From Knoxdaviesia capensis (taxonomy: Eukaryota; Ascomycota; Sordariomycetes; Microascales; Gondwanamycetaceae): a stretch of 64,000 nt of DNA. Location of the stretch: the NCBI GenBank assembly GCA_001510575.1, contig LNGK01000012.1, positions 1,199,996 to 1,263,995 on the forward strand, read 5' to 3'. Both the position numbers and the translations under genes were made by a program. Of this stretch, positions 12,601-24,399 are shown piece after piece. The notes under the pieces are model-generated. The model was not told where the DNA came from. It worked only from the letters and a program-made list of their open reading frames with translations, and ran no database searches. The stretch's first letter is position 1. Every line of letters starts with the position of its first letter.

Positions 12601-13130
12601 CGGACCTCGATATTCTCGGCCGCGTCCGTGTCACGAGACAGGTTCGAGGAATTTCTCCATATTTGCTAAAGAGGCAGAGAAAGAAAAGAAAAATATATCG
12701 ATCGTCAATATCTCGATGCCCAGCTGTGTGTATGAAGAAAGTGCTGTTGTGTTGTCTTGGCAAAGCTACGGTTCGGTCATGGCAGTCCGTCACCCCCCTT
12801 CAACTTGACTCCTCCTCGATTTCTCGTCCACACCAAACGCCGACCGCTTCTAGATGGGGGGTAACCTACCAACAGTTGGCCATACTCCTTTTCAAACCGA
12901 TGGAGTCTTTTCGCAGGATCTTTTGCTACATCTTTGCGGGAGCTCCCTGACGAAACACCAGCAGACGAAAGAAGTCGTGACCACTATAGACAGACAGGGT
13001 TAGCTTGGGCAGAGGGGAAGGCATTCACAAGCTAAATCTGGACCAGCTCCAACATCGGGCAGCATCTCCCGCGAAATAAAAGGGCCACGGTTAGGAAAAG
13101 GGTCTCTAAGAAGCAACGTACAAAATCCAT
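9617..13130 (-). CDS. fhipA: FHIP-family early endosome/dynein adaptor (RAI16-like)
   Basis: The product matches the fungal FTS-Hook-interacting protein family (retinoic acid induced 16-like domain). In Aspergillus, FhipA works with FTS and HookA to link early endosomes to dynein. Four minus-strand exons are inferred: 13130-13122 (MDF only), 12983-12870, 12665-11656 and 11570-9617, total 1,028 residues. Support: the first ATG has a strong context (gccATGG), exon 2 begins WSRLL, exon 3 begins QIWRNSSNLS, and every junction preserves frame with GT-AG borders (introns of 138, 204 and 85 nt). The N-terminal two-thirds is the helical FHIP core. After about residue 700 comes a long low-complexity Ser/Ala/Pro region, then a conserved-looking C-terminal helix ending VRGSIFDEVRFV. 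The very short first exon is easy to miss in automatic annotation. Expression is probably constitutive; nothing in the sequence shows special regulation. Confidence 0.9.
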
Positions 13131-15847
13131 GGCTGGTCTCAAGGCATCTCTTATGGGCAATCTCAGAAAATTTGAACACGATTCGACAAACGGATGCTGT
13201 CAGGAGAAAAGAAACGAGAACAGCTCCGCGCGAGTCTGCCCTTTTTTTAGTCCTTGCATGAACATGTGCTGGATGAACTTGTCGCGAAGCTCGATATGAG
13301 ACGTGGGAATGTGGATCCCGGTTGATGTGGCCATGTGGCGCAGTGTGTGGCGCTTTATGCAGTATGTGGCTGGCTCTTAGGGTTGAGATCGGGAGTTAGG
13401 GGTAGGGTTGGACTGGTTGGCTCCTTGGTTTCAGGAGCTCCAATACGTCCATCTAGAAGAGAGAATCTTTTTGTTTTTAATTAATCTCAGTCATATTCGA
13501 CCTCTATAGAAGACCTAGAGAAACTCTGCTCTTCACTGAGCGCCATGTTGTGGAGGTATCAGTGAGTGACACCAGTGTATAGACCGCAAGGATTGCCTAT
13601 ACATATACTAACTAACACCAGGCAAAACGCAAATGCATTTCATGAACCTCGAGCCGCATTACACAATGCAATGCGGTTTGATATGCGAAGATACATACTA
13701 TCGTATCTTGGTGGTCTCAGACCTGACGGGATGGAATGCTCATGCCTCGCTGCTCTACCATCGTGTTACCCAACCAAAACGAGAGATATCAGTCACCCTC
13801 CGGAGCTGTGCATCTCAACACACTTGTCAAGATTATATAGAAGGGTCACATTAATGAGCCTTCATAGCTCTGATTATAGCTTTCAGCGCAAGTGTGGTAT
13901 AAGTAGCAGCTGGCTATGACAGCTTGAAGCCTCAATGTCCCGGTTGAACCGATTGCTCTGCTGAACGCGTAAGTTGCCCGAACACTACAGCAGGAATGTC
14001 TCAAGAGTTCTGTGAAACTGTCACAAGTTGGAAGGAGGGGGGGGGTTCTGTCTGAGCTCACTTATGACGATGAAGGTTTCAATGCATGATAATTGAGGAT
14101 TAACTTCATACAGAACTTGATTCCCCTCGAAGAGTTGTTAGACACAACTCAGCCCAACAGAGACAGAACAGGTAGTTGAACTCGCTCGTGGTCAACTGTA
14201 GTGCGCTATGATCACATCACGGACATTCCAAAGATGTGAGACTGTTCAATAGCCCTTCAAGGCTGAGCCAGTTATCTTAGATATGGCAGTATATACTAGA
14301 ATTCACGGACGTGATGGCCTTAAGTTCGTTGCTCGCAGTAGATCGTCGTCATCTGAAGTTGTTGATCGGTAACCAGCCCGTGCAGTGAACCGGATATCTC
14401 ATGGACGCTGGCAATTGCTCCTTGACACTTCTATAGAACACTGCGTACAGTAACTGCATTAGAGTGCAGTTCTCTTTGATTGTCCACCAAGGACCGCGTT
14501 AGGATAGCGAAGGTGCTTGATTGTTTCACGATTTAACATCGATACCTACATATACGAGGCAGTGGGCTCATGAGACAGCGTCTAGACCAAGGTGTTTACA
14601 ATCAATATGACATATATGAGCAGACGGACCACTCATAGACTCTCTCTAAGCTGATGCAAAGAATTGGGAAGCAAGTTACAATCCTAGATAGCATAGTGAC
14701 AGTTCCTCGAAGAACACTGCCATCCTCATCTGGATTCATACAGTCTGTTCGTGGCATTTCTTTGCAATGAAGGTCACTCGACAAATCACTAGAAATGGCT
14801 GCCTGCCGTCGAATATGCTCAAGATTGCATTTTACGCTGTGAAGGAACCTGTCACTACGACTGGCCCTGACTGTCTCCATAATCCCCAAGTCTTGAGGAC
14901 CAGAGCCAAGCACCTTGCTGCCAGGTCATTCGGCACCGAGACAGACAGACTCCTCTCCTTACCTGCATTCGAGACGAGAGGCTCCATGTCTTTGTGCAAC
15001 AGCAAGGAGGTATCCTTCCGCTCTCCTCGGGAACCTAGCCAGTCGTTGAGACAGGTGGGATACATGCTCTGTCCCTGGCTGCCCTAAACCCCTTATCTCC
15101 ATCACGAGTGGTCATCCTACTAGGGCGTACCATAACCAAGCTCAACGCAGAGCGCATCACAACTGATCACATTTGATTTCTCGCATCAGCAAGATGGGTT
15201 CTTGGTACCGAGCCAAGGAAATAAGTCGCCTACTTCGAACCGTGGCTCGTATCATTCGGAGAGGGGTTGATATGGAAATCCTCCTTGGGGCGTGCATGAA
15301 AGAGTTATCATCGAGCTGCAGAATCCTGGCGAAGCGAGATGGTGAGCCAAATTGCCTCATAGCATCCTGTACGATCTGGACATGCAAAGAAGTCGACGAC
15401 AGCTCCTGGGGAGGTGCCGGGCAACCGGGAGGTATCAAGGACACTTTCTGAATGAGGGCTGATGCCGACCTGGGAAACTAATCCAGTGGTTCAGTTGTAT
15501 AAGCTAAAAACATCTGTCCCAATTGCAACGGCGGCAGCATCATTGCAATATCAGCGTAGCGGGCAAGATTGAAGTGTTGAAAGCAATCACTTTGCTCTCT
15601 GCAGTCCCTGTTGATGTTAGGGAGGCGTGGTGGTGTGGACCAGGTTGAACCACATCCCACTCCCTCATACCCCTTTCCATATTCCCCCTGAACTTGTCGA
15701 AAAGAGCACTTTCTTGGGCATGGCTTTCCTGAAGTGTTCCATTGCCAGATATGACGAGAATTTGGACTGGAAAGTAGTCGAGTTGCTTGAGTGAAAAACA
15801 AGGAGAGGGGGTGTGTATAGAACAACAGTCGTCCATACGGAGTATGT

Positions 15848-15875
15848 TCAGTACTGTTCAGTACTGTACAGTACT
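15848..15875. repeat. CAGTACTGT(T/A) palindromic repeat array
   Basis: About 28 bases of back-to-back CAGTACTGT units, partly TTCAG and partly TACAG, form overlapping palindromes. The composition matches the arrays at 16,080 and 22,401. Confidence 0.75.
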
Positions 15876-16079
15876 TTCCCACAAAGTTCACACCATGTGT
15901 GAAATCCATGTTCAGGACGCCATGGGGGAACACAATGTCGGTACCATATACTGTTGAACTTGTTGTACGGCCCATCATAGTCGATCGGTTGAAACCTTTG
16001 TGCTACATCAGCATCTGCCGCCCTGGAAGCTTCTAGGCTTGCTAATACCCACACTTTTGTCTATATGTACTTACTGTAC

Positions 16080-16101
16080 TACAGTACTGTACAGTACTGT
16101 A
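16080..16101. repeat. 22-bp perfect TACAG/CTGTA palindrome
   Basis: Alternating TACAG and CTGTA pentamers make a 22-bp sequence identical to its own reverse complement. A further TACTGTAC copy sits immediately upstream (about 16,066-16,079). It could form a cruciform or be a symmetric protein site; neither is shown. Confidence 0.8.
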
Positions 16102-19100
16102 CCTATTAGTGCACCGCAATTAGACATACCTAGTATGAAAACATACCTGCCCATGGAAGGAAGGGATCCCGGGCGGGAGAGGAAAGCCGTTTCTAGGTAA
16201 AGAACTAGCATACTCCGAACCCTCAACTTCAGGTCGTACGCAGGGAACTTTGGTGTTTGCAGCCACATTGTAGACTCGGTTCATTCACACGCCGTCTTCC
16301 AGCCCCTCGATTTCTCATATCAAGCCGTGAGGATGTTCAGCTAGTGCCCTTGCCGTCTGAGTTGCATTCTCAGATATCTCATGTCAAGCAAACTGGAAGA
16401 GGTGACAAGCTCAACCGCTTCATTTACAAAAAGCAACGGACCATAGAAACAGTGCATGCAAGTTGAATTGCTTTCGGTAAGCCACATCACATGGAGACCA
16501 GGGGAACTTCGTCACGACATAACACCGATATTGGGGCGTGTGGGATGCACGAGCAAGAGGGAAGAAAAGGAAGCTCGGATGTTACGAGAACAATGAGTGA
16601 GTGAGTGAGAAATATCCGCAGAATCGGGGCAGATAAAAACAAACCTTCTTGTCAGGGGTATTCTGCATTTGTGTTCCCCCGAGAGAGGGATTGTTTAGCC
16701 GACCGGACTTTGCGATTGAGTGGGAGAGTGGGAGGATATATTCCCCTGAACCAAGGGCCTGAGTTAGGCGAAACTCGGTTGAGATACAAATGCCTGTTAT
16801 TTGGGCCACGGTAGTTCACACAGACAAATTGCCAGTGCTGGATGCGGGTGGGCCGAAATCCCTGTTGAACGGACACGAACGAAATGAGGTATCTCTCTGG
16901 AGTCAGATTTTTATGATATCTTGCAGCGTTGTATCACTACTCAGAGAGGATATGTGGGTAATATGCAGGATACAGAGTTCAGCTCAGCTCATAAGAAGAA
17001 GCTTGGTGAGAGATATATAATTCCTCAAATTATATGCGGTTCGTAAGGGAGTGGCACCAAAAGAAGACCCAGATATACGTTGCATCTATCCCGGGAGGCA
17101 GACGCGGGAACATAACAGATTGTCTTCTAGAACTATTCAGTGATTTGGGTGGCACTCTCAGATATATTGTCCGTATTGTCTGTGAGAACGCATGCACATC
17201 TGAGGATGACATCCCATTATATCCCGTGTACCACAAGGAGAAAGTTCAGGATCTGGATAGCTGTGCATATAAGGAGTGCATCCTTCCTTTGTTGGCTCAC
17301 GGCTACTGAAAAGAGTTAGCTGGCAATCACGGAAAACGGCATACGGAGCAGGCAGAGTTGCAACCCTAATACCGGCCAGGCATAAGGCCGAGAGAATCCA
17401 TGCACCGGAATTACAGAGCTGGTTATCCGTAGATCTGAGGATCCTGGGATATTGGTAAATACAAGGATGTATACTCAAGCAATAGGAAGGGGATTGCATT
17501 TGTACGACAGAAGGGATGTTGAAAGCATAAGAAGGCATCTGTTCTGTGACACGAATCTACAGTATGTGAGCCTAGACGCTGAGGCAGGTGTACCTCTCCA
17601 GAGTGCACGAAGCATGGGGAGACGCTACTCGGCCGTTACACAGCCAGTCTCGGCGGGCATCCTTAAAACAACGAAAAGATTCCGGGGATGAATGGGGAAA
17701 GAAAGCCATCCAAGCAGGGTGGTAACGCATAATCAACCCACGAAAGTACCACGTCCATAGTTGGCTTCCGTTCAAGCCTTTATTTTCATCGAAATCCACA
17801 GAAGGACGACGGGGCGGTGGACCCTGGACCCTCTCTCTGACCCTGGTTCAGCAGAAGGGAGACAAAATGCTTGTGGTTGACATTCCCCTGTTCCTGGGCT
17901 CTTTACTGTACTGTGATATCAAAACTGTGTTTGTCAGTTAGTTGAGAGTGAACAGTGAGGGCGAGTTTCCCTAACAGCTACAGACTCCGTAGGTGATATG
18001 TCGTGGCCGATTCCCGGGGTGGTGTATTTCTAGGTACCACCTATCTCGTCTCTCCTAATTAAGGGCCAAGACCTCCAATTTCTGCCCATCCCGGGCAGTT
18101 AATACAGGAACTTCGAGTATATTCGGAGGAATGTGATAATTCACAAGGCACAACTGGGACCTGTCAGGGGTCTTCTTCATCGTCCCACACCACCTCTTCG
18201 TATGAGCACAAAGTTCCACTTCTCCCCCCACTTTGTGAGACCCAAACACGGAGGATTCTTTTGTTCAAGAGAAGACGAAGAAGAAGAGAAAAAAAGAGCT
18301 TGACGGCTACTAGGCGACTTTATGCGTTCGCCGATATGCAGTGCCCAATGGAGAATGTCGTGGGTGGTAGATAGACGGGGACACAAGCCTAACGGGATGC
18401 ATGGTTTAAGAAATATCGAGCTCCAAATGAAGATTATTTATAGTGGGTTGGTGGTGGTACAGCTTTTTGACACTGCGATCTGTGTGTCTTGGTGTGGGTA
18501 TGGCGCAGCATTGGCGATTGTATTCGACATTTCGGGATATCTGAGAGCAGGGACTGGTTTGAACAAGATGGGCCTTTGACTTGGCGGATGAGAGTCTCCT
18601 CGAGCGAAATTGCCGCACCACCAGCGGCTTCTTGGGCCGTGTTGGAGAAAGTGAAGGAGGCTGGGAAAGATGATAGAATTCCAGACGGAAGCACACTCTT
18701 GCTTACCGGCTCGGGGCAGAACGTTGATCCCTAGAGCCAGGCCGGTTTCTGGAATGAATAGAGAACGAGATCATCACCTCACCCCTGGAAACATCGTATA
18801 TTTGCTGCAAGAAAACCCGGACGCAGAAGGGATTCGACTTTGATATGAGCACGTCTTTCAGATCTCGCGAAATCGACAAGGAAACGATGTCGTCTTTTTT
18901 GTCTGTTGATTTTCCATTGTCGCACAACACGATACACGCGGGTGGAGAATCGCGATACATATAAATCGAGGTTGATATTGCCATTTTCTGCGTTTACTGT
19001 GTGTGATTCCAGAAGGGGCAGGGGGGTGGTGTCTTTGGCCCTCGCGTATGTGTTCGCGTATAATTTTCATTTTCGAGGGGGCTGGTGGCCCCGACTTCTT

Positions 19101-22100
19101 CGCGTGTAACGATGTATGAAGAACGACACGGGCCTCCTGTTTATGACGACGACAGAGGACCAATTGTGGCCAAGTTATCTCCGAATGGCATTGATATTGA
19201 ACGTTGTCGTGCATCTATCTCTTTTGTATCAGGAGAAGGCGTATATTACCGTGTCCCCATAGAATAGAATGAAGGTAGACCAATAGCCCCTGTAATTGAG
19301 AAGATCGGAGCTTTAAGTGTTCCATTCTGCGGGACTTCGATCTTGTTGTTTCGTCCGCTAACGATACAAAACATGTGGCTGTGAGGGGAAACGCATAGGT
19401 CTATCATACTTGTTTAGTACTCTGTGCGACAACGACAACGTGTCTGGAGTAAGTGCCCCTAGAGGTTGGGGTAATATAAAGAGACCTTTTGCATACCATT
19501 ACTCTAGACAAGTAAAGACGCGGTTGGAATAATTCTGATGGCATAGAGATCGGTATTTAGTTGCATGCCGGTTTTACGTACTGTACATCCACGCGTTACC
19601 TACAGGGTTCATATAAATTGGCATAATAGGTAAGAGACTGACTCGGCCGCCGTGAACTACCCGGCACTCATGTCGCTAAAGCAGGAGAATCAGAAACTAC
19701 CACAAGAAGGTCTTGGTTTTTTATGTCACATACTGCAGAAGGATACTGTATAGCTTATCAAAATGAGCCAACTACGACTATGAGGGCATCAATGGAAATG
19801 GTTGATTACCGAGATGTGGTCAGCCTAAGAAGGATAAGAATAATCGGGTGGTCATCTTAATAACATTGTTGGAGGATTCGATTCCCCCACGGAAACGTGG
19901 CTGACGATGTGTGACCTGGTGTAGTCTGGCGACACGCATCACCATTCTCTTATTCAGGAGTACTGTAGAAACCTCGAATTCTGGTCTAAGATAGGGGGCA
20001 CAACCAAAGAACAGGAATCATAAACCTCGGTTATATGCATACAGTACATAGTGCATCGCGGATGCGAGAGAAAGTGCCGCCCATGATGTATCACATTTCA
20101 TATACGATCGTTGAACTGTTTGGTGCTCGGCCTTTCTCAGATGGGAAAAAGGCTCGCTGGCTTGGCTGAAGGCTGGCCGCAGGTTACAGGCTTCGTTGTC
20201 AGCTGGAGAAAAACGGTTCCCTACCACCACCCACTGATGAAGACAGGCTGGTCCCTTTGTCCATATCGCCAGGCACCGCCATTCTGCCCTGAAGTTGGGG
20301 TTCTGTATGCAGGAGAAAAGCCTGGATTTAGCGTAGAACGAGCCGAATTCAAGCGAAACCAAAAAAGAAAAAAAAAGAAAAAAAAAAGAGGCTGTTCAGG
20401 GGACCAGCCATCCATGAAAGTTTCTGTCGAGTCGGAAGCTCGGCGGTGGGGCATAGCAGGCGGAATCTCTTTGAGTTTCCCCGGACCCCCCGAAAACGCC
20501 ACAAGCGACTTTGCTTTTACGGTGGTGATTGGATTCGACCAATCTAGATGGCTGGCTAATGGCGAAATTTTACTTTTCAAATTTCAAAAGGCGAGAGAGA
20601 GAGAGTGTGTGCGTGTGAGTGTCTTCGCTTCAAGTCCTGCCACGGACCGTCTGGTCGTTCAGGTCAGAATGCTTCTTTTGTCGATTTGTTCGATTTCCAC
20701 CAGACAGGCTCTCGTCTCAAGCGAGCGAGAGAGCATGAAGAATAAATTGCGAAAGCAGGATCTTCTCATGGTAATTATAGACGACATCTGCGCTATGCTG
20801 GTTTTGGAAGATCACCCCGTTCGGCTTCGCCACATGCAGCCAATCCTACCAGATTAGCACGTCGAGCCCAATTTTTGCAAGGAGGATTTTGGGGGGGGGG
20901 AAAGAAGACAAAAAGAGATTCTGTACTGTATTCTCCCCGACTGGATAAGCGTGGATAAGCGTGCTTGATTGAGTCTGTGCCTTTGCCGACCCAACATCGA
21001 AGAATCCCTCGTGGAAAACAAGGTGAGGATGTCGACAGTACACATGCGTTTCTACGCACGGTTTTCTTTATAAACGACGACAGACAACACTCACGCCCCG
21101 AAACAGGATTCCCCAGCACGCACCAGATTCCATACATATCCGCCTGCACCGGCCAACTGGTGCTCCAGCATGCGCACACTATCTAGTGCCCACGTGAGCG
21201 AGTCCGTGGCGAGGCCAACGTATTTGGGCAGGCGATTTTGGGATGGTGAATTGTTTTAGTCCTTTAGGGGCAGGCTTTAGTCTGACGCTGGATGTGTATC
21301 GTCGTACGAGCTGTTCTCGAAACTTCACTTATTACCGACATAGTCGGCTCGGAGCAGGGAAAAAAAGTGCCCCGAAGATAAAGGGCGACGGCCCCTGAAG
21401 TCTAGAATTCGGCGTCCTCGACATTGACACTGATTGCTGCACCATACAGTACGGTGGTGGTCTCATACAGTATTCCCATCCGCTTGGATGCAACGGCGTA
21501 TAACGGTGCATGATTCTGATGTCGGGATTTTCTTTCCTGGGCACCGGCTGCTTTGCTACCGTAGCTTCAGAACCGGACCACAAGCCATAAGCGAAAGCAA
21601 CGAATGTCGGCTCTTTGTGGTTCACGAGCCTTTTCAATCAGCACGACGTTTTATGTTGAAGCCTTTTCCAAGAGATGCTTGTTTCTGTGTGTTCTGTAAC
21701 ACTACGGGTGGTGATGAAGCCAAGTGTGCCGATCCCCGCGGGCGGGCTTATTTCCCCCTGGGGGAAACCACAGTCTTGTTCTCGGAAATGTTAAACATTC
21801 TTTAGGTTTCCTGCACTTGGACTAGTGAGAAAGAGAGGAGGGCGGGAGCTTTTCTTGTGGGCTGTGTGTTTCGTTGCACAAAACCATCGTCTTGGAGTCT
21901 GGGGGAGAAGAGAGAGGAGACGAGAACGGGCGCCGGCCGCGATCCCCCTGGGACAAGGGGACAAGCAGCGTTGAAACCGGGGGGGGGGGGCGACTCGGTG
22001 AGCTTCTCTCGAGTCTCACAGGCAGGAAGTAGACGCGGGACGCGAAAGTAATGGAGTCTCTCTTTCTCTTCCTTGTTGCGGGCGTTGAGATTTTCAGTGT

Positions 22101-22400
22101 TGGTGAAGTTCGTACCCACAATCATAAAAAAATGAGATCATCCACTACCAATGGAACAGTCCATTGGTTGGACACTCAAGCTGTAGCCGATGATACGAGA
22201 CTGAGTCTCAGTTATTCTTGCGAAACCTCCCTGACCAACTCTCTGTCATATATGATATGGGTCGAGGCCCCCCTGTGTGTCTCTCCTTAGACCTTGCATT
22301 TTGCATGGATCGGCCTTTTCTCTTTTCTCAGCAGCTGCTCGTTGTTTAAAGGACAGAATTTTACACTAATATTCCTTTTGCTTGGCTGGTATTCTATAGT

Positions 22401-22423
22401 GTACAGTACAGTACAGTACTGTA
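22401..22423. repeat. GTACAGTACAGTACAGTACT array
   Basis: Three direct ACAGT units turn into the inverted ACTGT unit, leaving a palindromic end. This is the same pentamer family as at 15.8, 16.1 and 49.6 kb. Confidence 0.75.
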
Positions 22424-24399
22424 GTCTGTAACGCGGTTGAAGATTTCCTTAAGCCACACGAAGAAACCGGCCTTAACACTAGTGGGAGATTGAGCGGGAA
22501 TGGATGAAGAACGAAAACATGATATCTCCGATAGAAAAAGCAAATGTCAGGGCGATTGCAATGATCCCGGGTCTTTCCAGGGTCGGAAGAAAAATTGCTT
22601 TTGCTTGCTCGCATCATCACATTTTAGGGGCTGCAAGAGATTCGTGGGGGGGGTTTTTTTTTTTCTTTCTATCTTCCCGGCCAACAGACCTGCCGTGTGG
22701 ACATCCAACGTAAAAAAGGTGTCGAAGTAGATAGAACCGAGAGTTGAAGTTTCTTGGGTCGACCAGGCCTCTACTCCCAATCGTTGCACGCATGTTCCAC
22801 CTGTTGGTTCCTTGTGCAGGAGATGATTATGCACTGAAGAGGCGGCCGAGGAAGCTATAATACCTGCTTGTAATGAATGGTTGGTTGGCCGTGGTGCCAT
22901 GTATCCATACGGTGGGCACAAAATGGAACTTCCCAGAGATATCGTCAAGAACAGATATTTGGAGTTTCAAGTGAAATGCTGGGGGGGGGGGGGGTTCCTT
23001 TTTTTCTTTCTCTTTTTCTCTCTTTCTTTCCGGATGGCTCCTGAGATATCGGTGGTCGCGAGATATTGATTCAACCTGAAGTTGTGGCTTCATTAATTCA
23101 CCATCTGAACGAACGAGCCCATCTCATAGCCCATTTGCTAGAAGGAAATGTATCTTCCTATTTATTCCCCTACTCAGACGCGTAAGTTCAAGGTTTTTTT
23201 TGGGTGGGTTTCTTTTATTAAGAAAATCCCCCCAGCCAAGCGACCTCGAGACCCGCACACTCACCCAGCATCCGGTCTCCCCGGGTGGGGAATAACCCTG
23301 CGGGCTGCGTCAAAATATTCTGTTTTGGGATGCACAAAAAGCCCAGTTATTTCTAAAGTTTAGTAGTACAGAGACTTTTGTAAGACCTACCCGCCGACCT
23401 TGAAAACGAAAATCATCTGCCAATCTAACGGGAATCGGCCTCGCGACCAGGGGCCCTTTTCTACAGTTTTTCTCCAGCAAAATCATGTTGGACACGAGCC
23501 TAAGGAAAAATTCAGCGCCACTAACGCAGGCCGGGGGGTTTTTTCCTTTGCTGTTCGGTTGCACAGAATGGAGTCGTGAATTGACATATTCCCCCATGTC
23601 AGGGAACACAGAGGAAAAAGGGGGAAAGACACAGCATTTTGGTGGGTTCTCGAGAGCTTCAATCGCGGAGAAGGTTCCGTTTGTCTCTGTGGGTACATGT
23701 TGCACACTCTGGTACAGCTTATATCAGTATCTGTTGTACGGATTCGTGGCAGACTTTGCATTTGCCCTATAGCTCACAAATGTCACCGACAGACGGCACC
23801 GTTGCCAGTTTGTGAACACATATCGCTCGTGGGAAATATTTGAGAATATCTATCTATACCGAGGCTTACAGCTGGACACTAAGGTTTCCTTCCCGTCCTT
23901 ATCGTCTAACCCGTAGTAGTCGCCTAAAAGAAACTCGCGTGAAGAATATGAATCTTTAGTACGCAACTGAGCTCGTGTGGCTTTATGTAGCTTAGTGCTG
24001 AACTGAATCGCCGTTCATGTTCGTCGGGATTTAAATATACCCGTGCCATAACACTTCCTGTACCTAAGCTAAATTTCGCCATCCCTTCCCAGGAACCCAT
24101 TTCAAGACTTCGGTTCAGTCCGTCCCTCCCTGAGATGATAGCTATGGATGTTATAAACTATCGGGGGACTTGGAGGGGGAGAAAGACAGAGAGGGAAATA
24201 CAGGGGCAGAGACCGAAGGAGAAAGAGTAGAACTAGGGGATGCTGGGGGGGGGATTTGCCGGGGTGGTATTTTGCTAAGAGACGACGCAAACAAGGTTCC
24301 CAGTTGACCGAACTCTGGTAAGGGCCTACAAAAAATGCATCTTTCGTCGCATTTCATATTTCCTTTTCTGCTGTTCTATCCCTCTTGGTGTGATAAAGC

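Larger units (their letters stand above)
13131..24399. other. Gene-poor region of about 11 kb
   Basis: No gene is supported in any frame. ORFs are short, overlap on both strands, and lack domains or splice-linked continuation. The longest, about 248 codons at 20111-20857 (+), runs through a poly-A tract that yields a lysine run and starts at TTG. The region holds palindromic TACAG/CTGTA arrays (15.8, 16.1 and 22.4 kb) and G runs of 8-14 bases. It is not strongly AT-rich, so it does not look like a RIP-degraded repeat block. Confidence 0.5.

Noticed and set aside
14602..15444. Series of minus-strand frames that looked briefly like a decayed regulator gene
   Set aside because: Frames do not join by plausible introns and no family motif could be identified with confidence.
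19866..19890. GGATTCGATTCCCCC, resembling a tRNA T-arm
   Set aside because: No matching acceptor, D-arm or anticodon stem upstream; not a tRNA.
20111..20857. 248-codon frame on the + strand in the gene desert
   Set aside because: It starts at TTG, its lysine run is just a poly-A tract, and it has no domain, splice support or leader. A chance frame is more likely.
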